A DNA stretch of 40,250 nt, from the NCBI GenBank assembly GCA_016209035.1, contig JACQWX010000036.1:1-40250 (forward strand). The letters are read 5' to 3'. Positions within the stretch are counted from its first letter, which is position 1, and every line of letters begins with the position of its first letter. Under the pieces are notes generated by a model. It saw only the letters and a program-made list of their open reading frames with translations. It did no database searches and was not told the origin of the DNA. Positions 6,418 through 14,707 of this stretch are shown here, one piece after another. Made by a program: the position numbers and the translations under genes. Source of the stretch: Elusimicrobiota bacterium. Its GTDB lineage: Bacteria > Elusimicrobiota > Elusimicrobia > UBA1565 > UBA9628.

Positions 6418-7150
6418 GCACCGGCAGCATGCGCCCGACATCGCGATAACCATGCCGGCTTGAGGCTGGGAAGGGGGAGTCCCGGGAAGCAGGCCAATTA
6501 CCCCCTCTCGTCGAGAACTCGCTTACGATAATATATATTATGTTACATACAACACCCCTCCCATCGTTTTGATGATGCTGGATTTGTTAGGAGACTTATC
6601 CAAGTTGGGTCGGCAAAACAACCATTTTCTACCCACATCGAGAATTTTTCTCGGTTCTCAAAATCAGCAGCCATCCACGTTTCGACGAAATCGGGGATGC
6701 CGCAGCCTGGCATGGCCCGAGCCGATCCGAGAATCCCGAGAAGTCGGCAACTTCCCGGAGACTCCAGGCAGGCTGCCCGTCTGCGGAAAGACCATGGGAG
6801 GGCCTATGCCAGAGTAGGCCCTGGGACAGCTGAAGATTTGGAAACTTCTGGCTGATTCGAGGCTGGCTGGGCATGCCCGAGAAAAGACCATGGAACGATG
6901 CCAGTATCCCGGGCTCGGAAACAGCCAGGGTATGTGAAGGCCTAGAAAAAACCCGGGTCAGGCTCCCTTGGTTTTCCCCACGAGCGGGCCAGGGGAGCGA
7001 CACGGCTGAGCCCTTGGAAAAGACCGAGTCAGGCTTTCATGGTTTCCGGCATGCCTTGGAAACCAGGAGAAAGCCGCTGCGGCGGATACAGGGGTCCTTT
7101 CCTGGAAGAAGCGGCCTAATGACCGGAAGGATGTCCTGGGGAGGGCCTTT
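6418..7150. repeat. Gene-free region with degenerate repeats and hairpins
   Basis: No convincing gene on either strand. It carries an AT palindrome (ATAATATATATTAT, 6528-6541) and several hairpins: CGAGAA/TTCTCG (6639-6653), GGGCCTA/TAGGCCC (6800-6821), TGGTTTCC/GGAAACCA (7040-7065). A unit around GAAAAGACC recurs near 6787, 6881, 6945 and 7017; AAGACCATGG occurs at 6788 and 6884, and GTCAGGCT at 6957 and 7028. The pattern could be a decayed mobile element, a satellite-like array or a structured RNA. Confidence 0.5.
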
Positions 7151-7435
7151 TCATTGGTTTTTCCCAGGTCCCGACGGAGGAAAAGGGGCCTGCGAGGGCA
7201 GGAAGATGCCGATCCCGGCCAGGGCATAGCCTCCGAGGATGAGGAACGGCGCCAAATGAGCCGCCCAGTTGCGTCCCATGGGGTCTGCGAAGGAAAGCAC
7301 GACAAAACCGGCCGCAAGAGTCCCGATAGCAATCCCTACGGTCCCTTTTCCCCGGCTGGAAATAGGCTCGGCCGGGCCTTCCGACGGAGCCGCTGGCTGG
7401 GGAAGGGGGACCGGTTTCTTATGCTTTTTCCCCAT
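7151..7435 (-). CDS. Small two-helix membrane protein
   Basis: 94 residues. A basic, Pro-rich N-terminus (MGKKHKKPVPLPQPAAP) precedes two hydrophobic segments, about 33-50 (VGIAIGTLAAGFVVLSFA) and 59-80 (AHLAPFLILGGYALAGIGIF). It begins 24 bases after lysA on the same strand, with AAAGGA as a good ribosome site nine bases before ATG. I do not recognise the family. It ends the long minus-strand gene run; no clear terminator hairpin follows. Confidence 0.65.
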   Translation of the reverse strand: MGKKHKKPVPLPQPAAPSEGPAEPISSRGKGTVGIAIGTLAAGFVVLSFADPMGRNWAAHLAPFLILGGYALAGIGIFLPSQAPFPPSGPGKNQ

Positions 7436-7459
7436 GCCTTGGTCCTTTCATGGTCTTTC

Positions 7460-8695
7460 TCACAATTCGCCCCTCACGAGGTCGGCGAGAACCTCCCGTC
7501 GACGGATCAGCAGGACTTTTCCGCCGTCGACGAGGACTTCCGCGGCCCTGGGCCGGGAATTGTACTGGGAGCTCATGGAAAAGCCGTACGCGCCGGTCTT
7601 GAGCACCGCCAGGATGTCCCCTGCCGCGCAGTCAGGCAGTCTGGCGCCTTTCGCGAGATGGTCCGCCGCCTCGCACACGGGTCCGACGATATCGACGAGG
7701 TTCGTCTTCTCCCCCCCCTCGCGTTCGGGCCAGACAGGGTGCGCAGCCCCGTAGAGGGCCGGCCTGATGAGGTCGCTCATGCCTGCGTCCACGACGAGGA
7801 AGTCCCGTTTCGCGGTCTTCTTCCTGTAGAGGACCGTCGTGAGGAGCACGCCGGCCTCGGCGGTCAAGAGCCTTCCCGGCTCGATGACGAGCCGCATGTT
7901 CGGCCAGCGGGAGAGGGTTTCTTCGAGGGCCCGCGCCAGTTCCGGGAGGTCCATGGCCAGGCCGTCGGCGTACGCGACTCCCATGCCGCCGCCGAGGTCC
8001 GCGAAATCGAGCGTGATGCCGCGCCCCTCGAGGTCCCTGACGAGCGCCGCCACGACCGCGGCGGCTCTCCGATAGGGCTCCACGCTGGTCACCTGCGAGC
8101 CGATGTGGCAATGGATGCCCGTCGCAGCCAGGTGGCGGCTCGCCGCGGCCTTCCGATACATCCGCAGCGCCGAGACCTTGTCCACGCCGAACTTCGTCGA
8201 GGCCGTTCCCGTGGTCACGTAGGCGTGCGTGCCGGCGTCCACGCCGGGATTGAGCCGCACCGCGACCGGCGCCCGCCGCCCCAGCCGGCGCGCCACGTCC
8301 TCCAAGAGTCCCATCTCCGGTTCGGATTCCAGGATGACTGCCAGGATGCCTTCCCTGACCGCGAGGCGCAGTTCCTCCTCGGTCTTCCCGACCCCGGAGA
8401 AGACGATCTTCCCAGGGGAGAACCCCGCCGCCAGCGCCCGCCTGAGCTCCCCTCCGGAGACGACCTCGGCCCCCGCCCCGCAGCCCGCGAGCAGGGCGGC
8501 TATCCTGCGGTTGGGATTGGCCTTGAGAGCGTAGCAGATCAGCGTCTTCCTGCGGCTGAAAGCGCCTTCAAGCCTGCCGAACGCCTCCAGCACGGCCCGC
8601 TTCGAGTAGGCGTAGAGCGGTGTCCCGAAGCGGCCCGCGGCCTCGGCAAGAGCCACCTGGTCCATGAAGAGCCGGCCGCGACGGTAGGTCAGCAC
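7460..8695 (-). CDS. lysA: Diaminopimelate decarboxylase
   Basis: 411 residues, normal length. It removes CO2 from meso-diaminopimelate to give lysine, using pyridoxal phosphate. ICYALKANPNRRIAALL holds the PLP lysine (about residue 53). HCHIGSQ, the glycine loop DLGGGMGVAY, IEPGRLLTAEAG and the C-terminal GPVCEAAD and GAYGFSMSSQYNSRPRA segments are all present, so the enzyme looks active. The GTG start seven bases after the upstream stop gives the expected N-terminus (MLTYRRGRLF); the next ATG is ten codons in. With dapB and dapL at 28831-31180 it supports a DapL-type route to lysine and peptidoglycan diaminopimelate. Confidence 0.95.
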   Translation of the reverse strand: MLTYRRGRLFMDQVALAEAAGRFGTPLYAYSKRAVLEAFGRLEGAFSRRKTLICYALKANPNRRIAALLAGCGAGAEVVSGGELRRALAAGFSPGKIVFSGVGKTEEELRLAVREGILAVILESEPEMGLLEDVARRLGRRAPVAVRLNPGVDAGTHAYVTTGTASTKFGVDKVSALRMYRKAAASRHLAATGIHCHIGSQVTSVEPYRRAAAVVAALVRDLEGRGITLDFADLGGGMGVAYADGLAMDLPELARALEETLSRWPNMRLVIEPGRLLTAEAGVLLTTVLYRKKTAKRDFLVVDAGMSDLIRPALYGAAHPVWPEREGGEKTNLVDIVGPVCEAADHLAKGARLPDCAAGDILAVLKTGAYGFSMSSQYNSRPRAAEVLVDGGKVLLIRRREVLADLVRGEL

Positions 8696-8702
8696 TTTGG
8701 GA

Positions 8703-11603
8703 TCAGAAGCTTTGTCCGAGATAGACGTAGAAGATCCCCTTGTCCTTCGTCGTCTGGCGCGCGTAGTCCAACGACACGACGAACGGGAACTCCTGCATGA
8801 CGAAGGTGTGGATGTTCAGCCCCAGCCCGACCGAATGCCGCAGGTCCCGCCACTGGGCGCGCCCGACCGAGTGCATGGATTCCCATAGGTAGCCCGCGTC
8901 CGTGAAAATCGTACCATAGATGGCTTTGAAGTAGAAATCCGGGGCGAAGAACCACATGTACCAGTTGAGGTCCTTGATGACCGGGAACCTCCATTCGAGG
9001 TTGGCCACCGCCATCTGACTCCCGAGGTTCTCCCTGGCGCCGCGCGGGTAGCCCCGCACGCCGCCCACGCCGCCGACGACGTAGGCCGGATGCTGGGGTC
9101 CGGTGCTCCGCAGGAAGAGGAGGCGCCCAGCCAGGGCGCTCTGGCCCCCGGTCGGGACGAACCTGTGGGCCTCCGCGAAGAGCAGGTCATAGCGCTGGTT
9201 GCCGCCAAGGGCGTCCCATGCCTCGGTCAGAGCGAGCTTGAGCCTGTCTCCCTCGGTGACCGCGAGGTAGCGGCCGCGCACCGTGTCGCGCACGAAAGCG
9301 AGCGACGCCGCGCGGGTCTCCCGGTCCTGCCTCGGAGAGTCTCCGTGGTACTTTAGCTGCTCCACGGCCACGGCCGTCCCCAACTCGAAGCGGTGGTAGC
9401 GGTCGAGAGGGTACTGGACCCCCATGAGCTGGCCGTGCAGGGAGCCGTTGAAGTCGAGGCCGCGGTCCGGGTCGTAGACGTTCCGCTGGCCCCGACCCAC
9501 GAGCGCGAAGTAGAAACCGGGCCGGAACCTGCGGTAGGCGTAGCTCGCCGTGTAGTCGAAGTAGCTGTCATGGGACCCGTAGCCCAGCATGAGGCTCGAC
9601 TGATGGCGGCCCAGGAGGTCCGAGCCCTGCCAGTAGCTCGTCCAGAAGAGGCCCGAGTCCGACGAATAGAAGAAGGCAGGCAGGAACAGGTCCGTCCCGG
9701 CCTCGAAGCGGTACGGCCGCTCGCTCGACAATGGCGCCTCTGGCCGGGCTCCTGCCTCGGGAGGACGCGGCCCTTCCTGCCGGAGTTCCTCCGACAGGAA
9801 GGACTCCCTGGGCCCCTTGTGGATGTGGACGCTGCCGCGGCGCAGCGCCGCGAAGGCGATCTCGCCGTCCGGGGCGTAGACCGGCGTGAAGCTCCCCCCG
9901 ATCGAACGGGTGAGCCTCACGGCCCTGCCCGTAGTAACGTCGAGCTCGGCGAGCTCGCTGAAGCCTCCCTCTTCCAGCACGAAGAGCACCCGAGTCCCGT
10001 CGGGCGACGCCACGGGGTCCCGGGCCGAGCCGGGCAGCCCCTCGAGGCGCTCGGCCGCGCGGTCCGAGACCCGAAGCCTCATCAGCCTCCTCCTCCAGCC
10101 GCTGGGGTGGCCCGGGTCGGGGACCTCGGAGGAGTAGACGATCCAGTTCCCGGACGGGGAGAAAACGGGCGTCTGGTCGTCGCGGTCGTCCTCGGTCAGG
10201 CGCTCGGTCAGGCCCAAGGCTAAGTCGTGGACGTAGATGTCGGTCCGGCAGTCCCTCATCCCGGAGAACACGATCCGGCCCCCGTCGGGAGAGAAGCTCG
10301 GCTGGGACACCGAGGACAGGCCCGGCATAGCGATCCTCTCGAGCCTTAATCGCTCGAGGTCGTAGACGAAGAGGTAGTCCCGGTGCGCCTTCGTCCCGGC
10401 GAAGGCCAGGCGCCGCCCGTCGGGCGAGATGGCCAGCTCGCGGGAGAGGTTCGTGAAGCGCCCCATGGAGACGTTCTCGACGCGGGTCCTCGGGATGCCG
10501 GGGAGCCTGCGGGAACGCCCCGTGGAGAGATCGAGCCGGTGTATCTCCGGCGGGAAGCCTCTCCTCGTGGTCAGGAAGTACATGGTCCTGCCGTCCGGCG
10601 AGAAGACCGGGGTCGAGTTCTGCATGGGGATGGAGTCCTTGACCCGGGTCAAGGGCCGGCCGTAGGCGTCGGGCTCCTTGAGGCGCTCCACGCGCGCTTG
10701 CCGGGCGTACTTGGTCTCGAGGTGCTCCCGGAACTTCCTGTCGAACTCGTTGGCGTCGATGCCGATGTTCTGGGTCAGGACCGCGCCGCTCTCGAAATGG
10801 CTCGCCAGCGACCGGAGCATGTTGCTCTCGCGCCTGCGGCCGTACTCCGAGGCGATGAACTCCATCGCGGCCGCGCCCTCCTTGTAGGCCAGAACGGTCT
10901 GATGGGGCTTCAGGTGCCCGAAGTGCTCCAGCCTCGTCACGGGGATGAGGCCCTGCGAGGTGGCCGCGTCCCGGACGACCAGCTCCTCCCAGGTCTCCTC
11001 CATGTCCTTCGATCCCTGGGCCGCCCAGCCCTCGATCATCCAGAGGGGGTAGAGGATCCCCCGCAGGATGCGGCCGGACTTCCAGAACCCGGCGTTGAGC
11101 GCGTGGTACTGCAGGACGTGGGCGAACTCGTGCTTGATGACCTCCTTGAGCCACTTCCTGCTCCCGTCGTTGTAGACCATGAAGCGGTCCTTGAAGGGCT
11201 CGGTGACGCCGCCGGTGCCCTCCCCGACGTCGACGATGGTGGATTCCAGGAAGTCGTTGGGGCTGGCGTAGAGGAAGAAGGGTTTGCGCTTCCAGTGGCT
11301 CGACGCCTCAGACCCCGAGCGCCGCGGCGCGGTCGAGGTCTCGATGTCCATGCTGCGGCTTAAAGTCGCAAACGCCTCCTCCAGGATCGCGGCGCTCTCC
11401 TCGACCAAGGCCTTAGACTCGCCGTAGTAGTAGATGTCGAAATGGTCGGTCGAGCGCACCCGCCAATCGAGGTCCTTCGTGACGAGGCGGTTCTGCCCGA
11501 AGCCGAGAGCCTGACCGGCGCCGAGCGACACGGCGGCCAGGCAAGACAGCGCCAGGGCGCCGAGCCCTCTCCGGCGAGAGGAGACCGTCTTGCAGAGGTT
11601 CAC
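8703..11603 (-). CDS. Zincin-like peptidase / TolB propeller / Omp85 barrel fusion
   Basis: 966 residues from a GTG overlapping the upstream stop (GTGA). Residues 11-35 are a signal peptide. About 40-300 form a gluzincin-like domain with HEFAHVLQYH (HExxH at 158-162) and a later YKEGAAAMEF segment that could give the third ligand. About 320-600 carry at least six PD40/TolB repeats (FSPDGRTMYFL, ISPDGRRLAFAG, FSPDGGRIVFSG, FSPSGNWIVYSS, ASPDGTRVLFVL, YAPDGEIAFAAL). About 630-966 are an Omp85-type surface-antigen barrel with GGVRGYPRGA and a terminal QSF. It is likely an outer-membrane protein with a periplasmic propeller and peptidase part. Whether it assembles barrels, secretes or degrades proteins cannot be told. 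Confidence 0.85.
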   Translation of the reverse strand: MNLCKTVSSRRRGLGALALSCLAAVSLGAGQALGFGQNRLVTKDLDWRVRSTDHFDIYYYGESKALVEESAAILEEAFATLSRSMDIETSTAPRRSGSEASSHWKRKPFFLYASPNDFLESTIVDVGEGTGGVTEPFKDRFMVYNDGSRKWLKEVIKHEFAHVLQYHALNAGFWKSGRILRGILYPLWMIEGWAAQGSKDMEETWEELVVRDAATSQGLIPVTRLEHFGHLKPHQTVLAYKEGAAAMEFIASEYGRRRESNMLRSLASHFESGAVLTQNIGIDANEFDRKFREHLETKYARQARVERLKEPDAYGRPLTRVKDSIPMQNSTPVFSPDGRTMYFLTTRRGFPPEIHRLDLSTGRSRRLPGIPRTRVENVSMGRFTNLSRELAISPDGRRLAFAGTKAHRDYLFVYDLERLRLERIAMPGLSSVSQPSFSPDGGRIVFSGMRDCRTDIYVHDLALGLTERLTEDDRDDQTPVFSPSGNWIVYSSEVPDPGHPSGWRRRLMRLRVSDRAAERLEGLPGSARDPVASPDGTRVLFVLEEGGFSELAELDVTTGRAVRLTRSIGGSFTPVYAPDGEIAFAALRRGSVHIHKGPRESFLSEELRQEGPRPPEAGARPEAPLSSERPYRFEAGTDLFLPAFFYSSDSGLFWTSYWQGSDLLGRHQSSLMLGYGSHDSYFDYTASYAYRRFRPGFYFALVGRGQRNVYDPDRGLDFNGSLHGQLMGVQYPLDRYHRFELGTAVAVEQLKYHGDSPRQDRETRAASLAFVRDTVRGRYLAVTEGDRLKLALTEAWDALGGNQRYDLLFAEAHRFVPTGGQSALAGRLLFLRSTGPQHPAYVVGGVGGVRGYPRGARENLGSQMAVANLEWRFPVIKDLNWYMWFFAPDFYFKAIYGTIFTDAGYLWESMHSVGRAQWRDLRHSVGLGLNIHTFVMQEFPFVVSLDYARQTTKDKGIFYVYLGQSF

Positions 11604-12583
11604 GCCTTCTTCGCGTGCTTGGGCTTCTTGGGAGGGTGGCGGCGGTTGAGCTCGCGCAGGGCGACCTGGGCCTTGACGTCCTTCGGGGTAGTTGCGAGGG
11701 TCTTCTCCCAGGCGGCCCTCGCGTCCTCGTAGCGCCCGATCTTCTGGTAGGTCAGGGCCAAGGCCGATTGGACCTTCCCCGCCGGCACCGCATCGTCCGG
11801 CGCTCCGGGGACGGCCGCGAGGAGATGCGTGAGGGCGGCGTTGTAGAGCATCTGGTCGTAGGAGAGCTGGCCCAGATAGAAGGAGGCGCGCTTGGCCTCG
11901 GCGGGCCCAAAGGCCTTGAGGGCTTGGAAGGATTCCGTGGCGCGCTGGTATTGCTTGGCCGCCCACAGGCTCAGGCCCAGGTTCTCCTCCACGATCTTGT
12001 CGTTCGGGAAATGATACTTGAGCCGCTCGTACTCTCCCGCCGCCTCCGCGCAGCGTCCCTGCTGGTAGAGGAGCTTGGCCGCCAGCAGCCGGATTTCCTT
12101 GTCGCCGGGGTTGTTGCGCAGGTACCGCCGGTACTCATCGACGGCGAAACCCGGGAGCCCCACCTCCTGGTACATCATGCCCAGGCAGTAGAAGATGCGG
12201 ACGTCCATGGCGCCCAGGTCGCGGGCGTCCTCCAGCGCGTTGATGGCGTCCGCATAGTGGTCCTTGCCTTTCTCGAAGTACAGGACCCCGAGGTGGACCA
12301 GGGAGGCGATGTCCTGGGGGTCCCCTTTGAGCTTCTCCTGCGCCGCGCGCAGCTCCGCCTCCATGTTGGGCATGGCCGGCACGCCCGGGGAGCTCCCGGG
12401 GCGGGGCATGTCGGCCCGGCGGAAGTTCCAGTACCAGCCGAAGACGAACACCGCCGGTCCCAGCAGCACGAAGCCGAGCAGCAGCCAGGAACGGATCCGG
12501 GTGAAGAAGCCCTCCGGGAGCGACCTGCGCTTGATCCGCGCCCCCTCGGCGGAGGCCTTGAGCTCGGACGGCGACTTCAGCAT
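11600..12583 (-). CDS. Membrane-anchored TPR protein
   Basis: 327 residues. One transmembrane helix near 30-50 (SWLLLGFVLLGPAVFVFGWY) is followed by tetratricopeptide repeats: IASLVHLGVLYFEKGKDHYA, MDVRIFYCLGMMYQEVGLPG, KEIRLLAAKLLYQQGRCAEA, EENLGLSLWAAKQYQRATES, KVQSALALTYQKIGRYEDAR. The C-terminus is Lys-rich (KKPKHAKKA). The start ATG shares one base with the rpsA stop (TGATG) and its stop overlaps the GTG of the zincin-TolB-Omp85 gene, so it may serve as a scaffold for that envelope protein. Confidence 0.8.
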   Translation of the reverse strand: MLKSPSELKASAEGARIKRRSLPEGFFTRIRSWLLLGFVLLGPAVFVFGWYWNFRRADMPRPGSSPGVPAMPNMEAELRAAQEKLKGDPQDIASLVHLGVLYFEKGKDHYADAINALEDARDLGAMDVRIFYCLGMMYQEVGLPGFAVDEYRRYLRNNPGDKEIRLLAAKLLYQQGRCAEAAGEYERLKYHFPNDKIVEENLGLSLWAAKQYQRATESFQALKAFGPAEAKRASFYLGQLSYDQMLYNAALTHLLAAVPGAPDDAVPAGKVQSALALTYQKIGRYEDARAAWEKTLATTPKDVKAQVALRELNRRHPPKKPKHAKKA

Positions 12584-14028
12584 CAGGCCACGGCCTGCTT
12601 CTTGGGGCTCTCGCCCGGCGGCGGATCGTCGCGGCGTCCGGTCTGCCGACCTCCGACCACTTCCTCGCCGACCCGCTGCGCGGGCCGGGACCTGCCAGCG
12701 GCAGGTTCCGCGGATCGGTCGCCCGTCTCATCCGAGGCCTCTGGCTGGCTCGGCGACAGGAGCTCTCCTAGGGTCAGCGGCGGCGGCGGCTTGAGGTACG
12801 ACGCCATGCGCTTGCGCTCCTTCACGTCGTCGAATTTCCTCAGCGAGACCCCCACCTGGAAGGTCGTCGGATCCACGCCGAAGACGACCCCCGAGACCTG
12901 GTCGCCCTCCTTGTAGACGGTCCCCTCGACGCAGTCGGCCGTCGGGCAGCAGGCGGCCGCGCCGTCGTCGAGGCGCAGGCGGAGGCCCGCCTGCGTCGAC
13001 TCGACGACCTTGCCGCGCACGGTCGTCTTGGGCGGGTACTTCCTGCGCAGGGCGTCGGCGGGGTTCGGGGTGAGCTGCTTGATGCCCAAAGAGACCTTCT
13101 CGGCGGAGCCCTCCGCGGGCTTGCCCAGGACCTTGACCTTGAGCTTCGTCCCGCGGAGGAAGTCCGAGGCGGGCTTGGGCTGACCCCAGCTGATGTCGGC
13201 CGCCTTGACGAAGCCGTCCAGGCCGCCGATGTCGACCAGCAGGCCCTGGCCTTCCCGGATATTGGAGGGCCAGGCCCCGGCATGGATGACGCGGCCGATC
13301 CTGACCTCGCCGACCCGGATATCCGCGAGCACCTTGGCGCGGCGCTTGGCCGCGTCCTCCTCGAGAACGGCCTTCCTCGATAGGACCACCTGCTTCTTGG
13401 ACTCGTTGACCTCGATGATGTAGCAGCGCACGCCCGTCTTCACCATGCGCTCGGGCTGGCGGACGGGTCTCAAGTCCGCCAGCGAAGCCGGCAGGAAGGC
13501 CCGCACCCCTCCCACGTCGACCAGGAACCCGCCCTTGACGTGCATGGTCACGGTGCCGCGCACGCGGCTCTTCTCGGTGTAGGCCTTGAGGGCCGCTTCC
13601 CACGACAGGGACTCCCTCGCTCGGCGGTAGGACAGGAGCGTCGCGCCGTCGGAACGGACGCTGCTCATGAGGACGACCGGGATGCGCTGTCCCACGGACG
13701 GACACCCGCGCGGACGGGACTCGCCGCCCCCCTCCTTGCCCGCGGCGGCTGCGGTGACGTCGAACTCGGCTAGGGGCACCATGCCCTCCCGCTTCTCGCC
13801 GATGTCCACGAGGACGTGGGCCTTCGTCACCTGGATCACCTTGACCCACACGGGCTTCCTGCCCACCAGCATCTCGGTGAACCTGTTCTGCTGGGCCAGG
13901 AGCGCCTCCATGCTCTCCTCGGTTTCCGGAGGGGCCTGCGGCGTCGGCTCCAGGGATTGGTCCCCCGGGAAAGCCTCCACCGCCGCAGTCTCCTCGATCT
14001 CAGTCGTCAGTCCGTTCTCTGTGTCCAT
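12583..14028 (-). CDS. rpsA: S1-domain RNA-binding protein, ribosomal protein S1 type
   Basis: 481 residues with four S1 (OB-fold) repeats: WVKVIQVTKAHVLVDIGEKR (about 60), VRGTVTMHVKGGFLVDVGGV (about 155), a third around 240-320 (IGRVIHAGAW, LLVDIGGLDGFV), and a fourth near 345-410 (VRGKVVESTQAGLRLRLDDG). A charged, low-complexity tail follows. Bacterial S1 has four to six such repeats and binds mRNA on the 30S subunit. The position after cmk and plsC is the classic one for rpsA. An insertion in repeat 1 (AAAAGKEGGGES) and a GC hairpin in the tail (12690-12706) look added. Confidence 0.85.
   Translation of the reverse strand: MDTENGLTTEIEETAAVEAFPGDQSLEPTPQAPPETEESMEALLAQQNRFTEMLVGRKPVWVKVIQVTKAHVLVDIGEKREGMVPLAEFDVTAAAAGKEGGGESRPRGCPSVGQRIPVVLMSSVRSDGATLLSYRRARESLSWEAALKAYTEKSRVRGTVTMHVKGGFLVDVGGVRAFLPASLADLRPVRQPERMVKTGVRCYIIEVNESKKQVVLSRKAVLEEDAAKRRAKVLADIRVGEVRIGRVIHAGAWPSNIREGQGLLVDIGGLDGFVKAADISWGQPKPASDFLRGTKLKVKVLGKPAEGSAEKVSLGIKQLTPNPADALRRKYPPKTTVRGKVVESTQAGLRLRLDDGAAACCPTADCVEGTVYKEGDQVSGVVFGVDPTTFQVGVSLRKFDDVKERKRMASYLKPPPPLTLGELLSPSQPEASDETGDRSAEPAAGRSRPAQRVGEEVVGGRQTGRRDDPPPGESPKKQAVA
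12690..12706. repeat. Intragenic GC hairpin in the rpsA tail
   Basis: ACCTGCC (12690-12696), AGC, GGCAGGT (12700-12706). The preceding bases CCGGG are shared with the hairpins at 26365 and 27327. It encodes part of the non-conserved tail. Confidence 0.6.
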
Positions 14029-14043
14029 CGTAGCACCCCTCTT

Positions 14044-14082
14044 GGTGCCCGGGTCCCCGGCGCTTGGCGCCGTCCTGGCACC
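14044..14082 (-). promoter_or_regulatory. Structured spacer before rpsA
   Basis: The spacer between plsC and rpsA holds nested inverted repeats: outer GGTGCC (14044-14049) with GGCACC (14077-14082), inner CGGCGC (14058-14063) TTG GCGCCG (14067-14072). On the minus strand this lies downstream of the rpsA start, between rpsA and the separately running plsC gene, so relative to transcription it is upstream of rpsA and after plsC. In Escherichia coli S1 controls its own leader; a similar role here is only a possibility. Confidence 0.4.
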
Positions 14083-14086
14083 CTCC

Positions 14087-14707
14087 TTACAGCGTGTTGA
14101 TACGTTCCATCAAGGCATGGGCGAAGTCCTGGCACGCGGACCGGTCTCCCGCGTCCCCCTCGAACTTCATGGGTTCGCCGAACCTCACTTCGATGCGATG
14201 CGGCGCCGGAAATCTGTCCGTGTTGACCAAGCGGGCCGGGACGACCCGCGCGCCCGTCTCCCGCGCCAGGAATCCGACCCCCGGCTTGACGGCCCTCGGC
14301 TGACCCGGCCTTCGGCCGGGCGTCGCCCCGCCTACCCCCCTGGTCCCCTCCGGGAACACCCCCAGGCAGCCCCCTCGGCGGACCATCTCCACCGCGGCGC
14401 GCATGGCCGGCACGTCCCCCCGGCCGCGGTCCACCGGGATGTTGCCCACCTCCTCCAGCCACCAGCCGAGCAGAGGCACCCGGAAGAGCTCCGTCTTGGC
14501 CAGGAACCTCAGGCACCTCCCCTGCCCCAGAGCGATGGTGAGCATGGGCCCGTCGCACACCGAGACGTGGTTCGACGCCACGATGAGCGGCCCCTCCCGG
14601 GGCACGTTCTCGAGGCCCTTGACCTCGAGCCGCCAGAAGCTACGCGCGAGGGCGGAGGCCATGGCCTGCGAGAGCCTGCGCACCAGCGTCGGCCGATAGC
14701 CCGTCAT
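14087..14707 (-). CDS. plsC: 1-acyl-sn-glycerol-3-phosphate acyltransferase
   Basis: 206 residues. It acylates lysophosphatidic acid to phosphatidic acid at the inner membrane. SNHVSVCDGP contains the motif I N-H-x4-D (here NHVSVCD), and VFPEGTRG is the EGTR motif. IPVDRGRGD and a later VVPARLVNTDRF match the other blocks. Between EGTRG and VKPGVGFLA lie about ten extra residues (GGATPGRRPGQPRA) encoded by a GC hairpin. The ATG overlaps the cmk stop by four bases. The cmk-plsC-rpsA order is widespread. Confidence 0.9.
   Translation of the reverse strand: MTGYRPTLVRRLSQAMASALARSFWRLEVKGLENVPREGPLIVASNHVSVCDGPMLTIALGQGRCLRFLAKTELFRVPLLGWWLEEVGNIPVDRGRGDVPAMRAAVEMVRRGGCLGVFPEGTRGVGGATPGRRPGQPRAVKPGVGFLARETGARVVPARLVNTDRFPAPHRIEVRFGEPMKFEGDAGDRSACQDFAHALMERINTL
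14304..14320. repeat. Intragenic GC hairpin in plsC
   Basis: CCCGGCC (14304-14310), TTC, GGCCGGG (14314-14320). It encodes the extra loop between the EGTR motif and the KPG segment of PlsC. Confidence 0.65.

Noticed and set aside
6528-6541. AT palindrome as a replication origin or promoter
   Set aside because: A single 14-bp palindrome with no DnaA boxes and no suitably spaced -35; noted only as part of the repeat region.
6629-7003. 124-residue minus-strand frame in the gene-free region
   Set aside because: No ribosome site, no recognisable motif, and it follows the local repeats; kept as non-coding.
7154-8800. 548-residue plus-strand frame opposite lysA
   Set aside because: Arg/Pro/His-rich antisense shadow; LysA motifs on the minus strand are complete.
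9568-11154. Long alternative frame within the zincin-TolB-Omp85 gene
   Set aside because: GC-rich DNA leaves such frames open by chance; all recognisable motifs are in the 8703-11603 frame.
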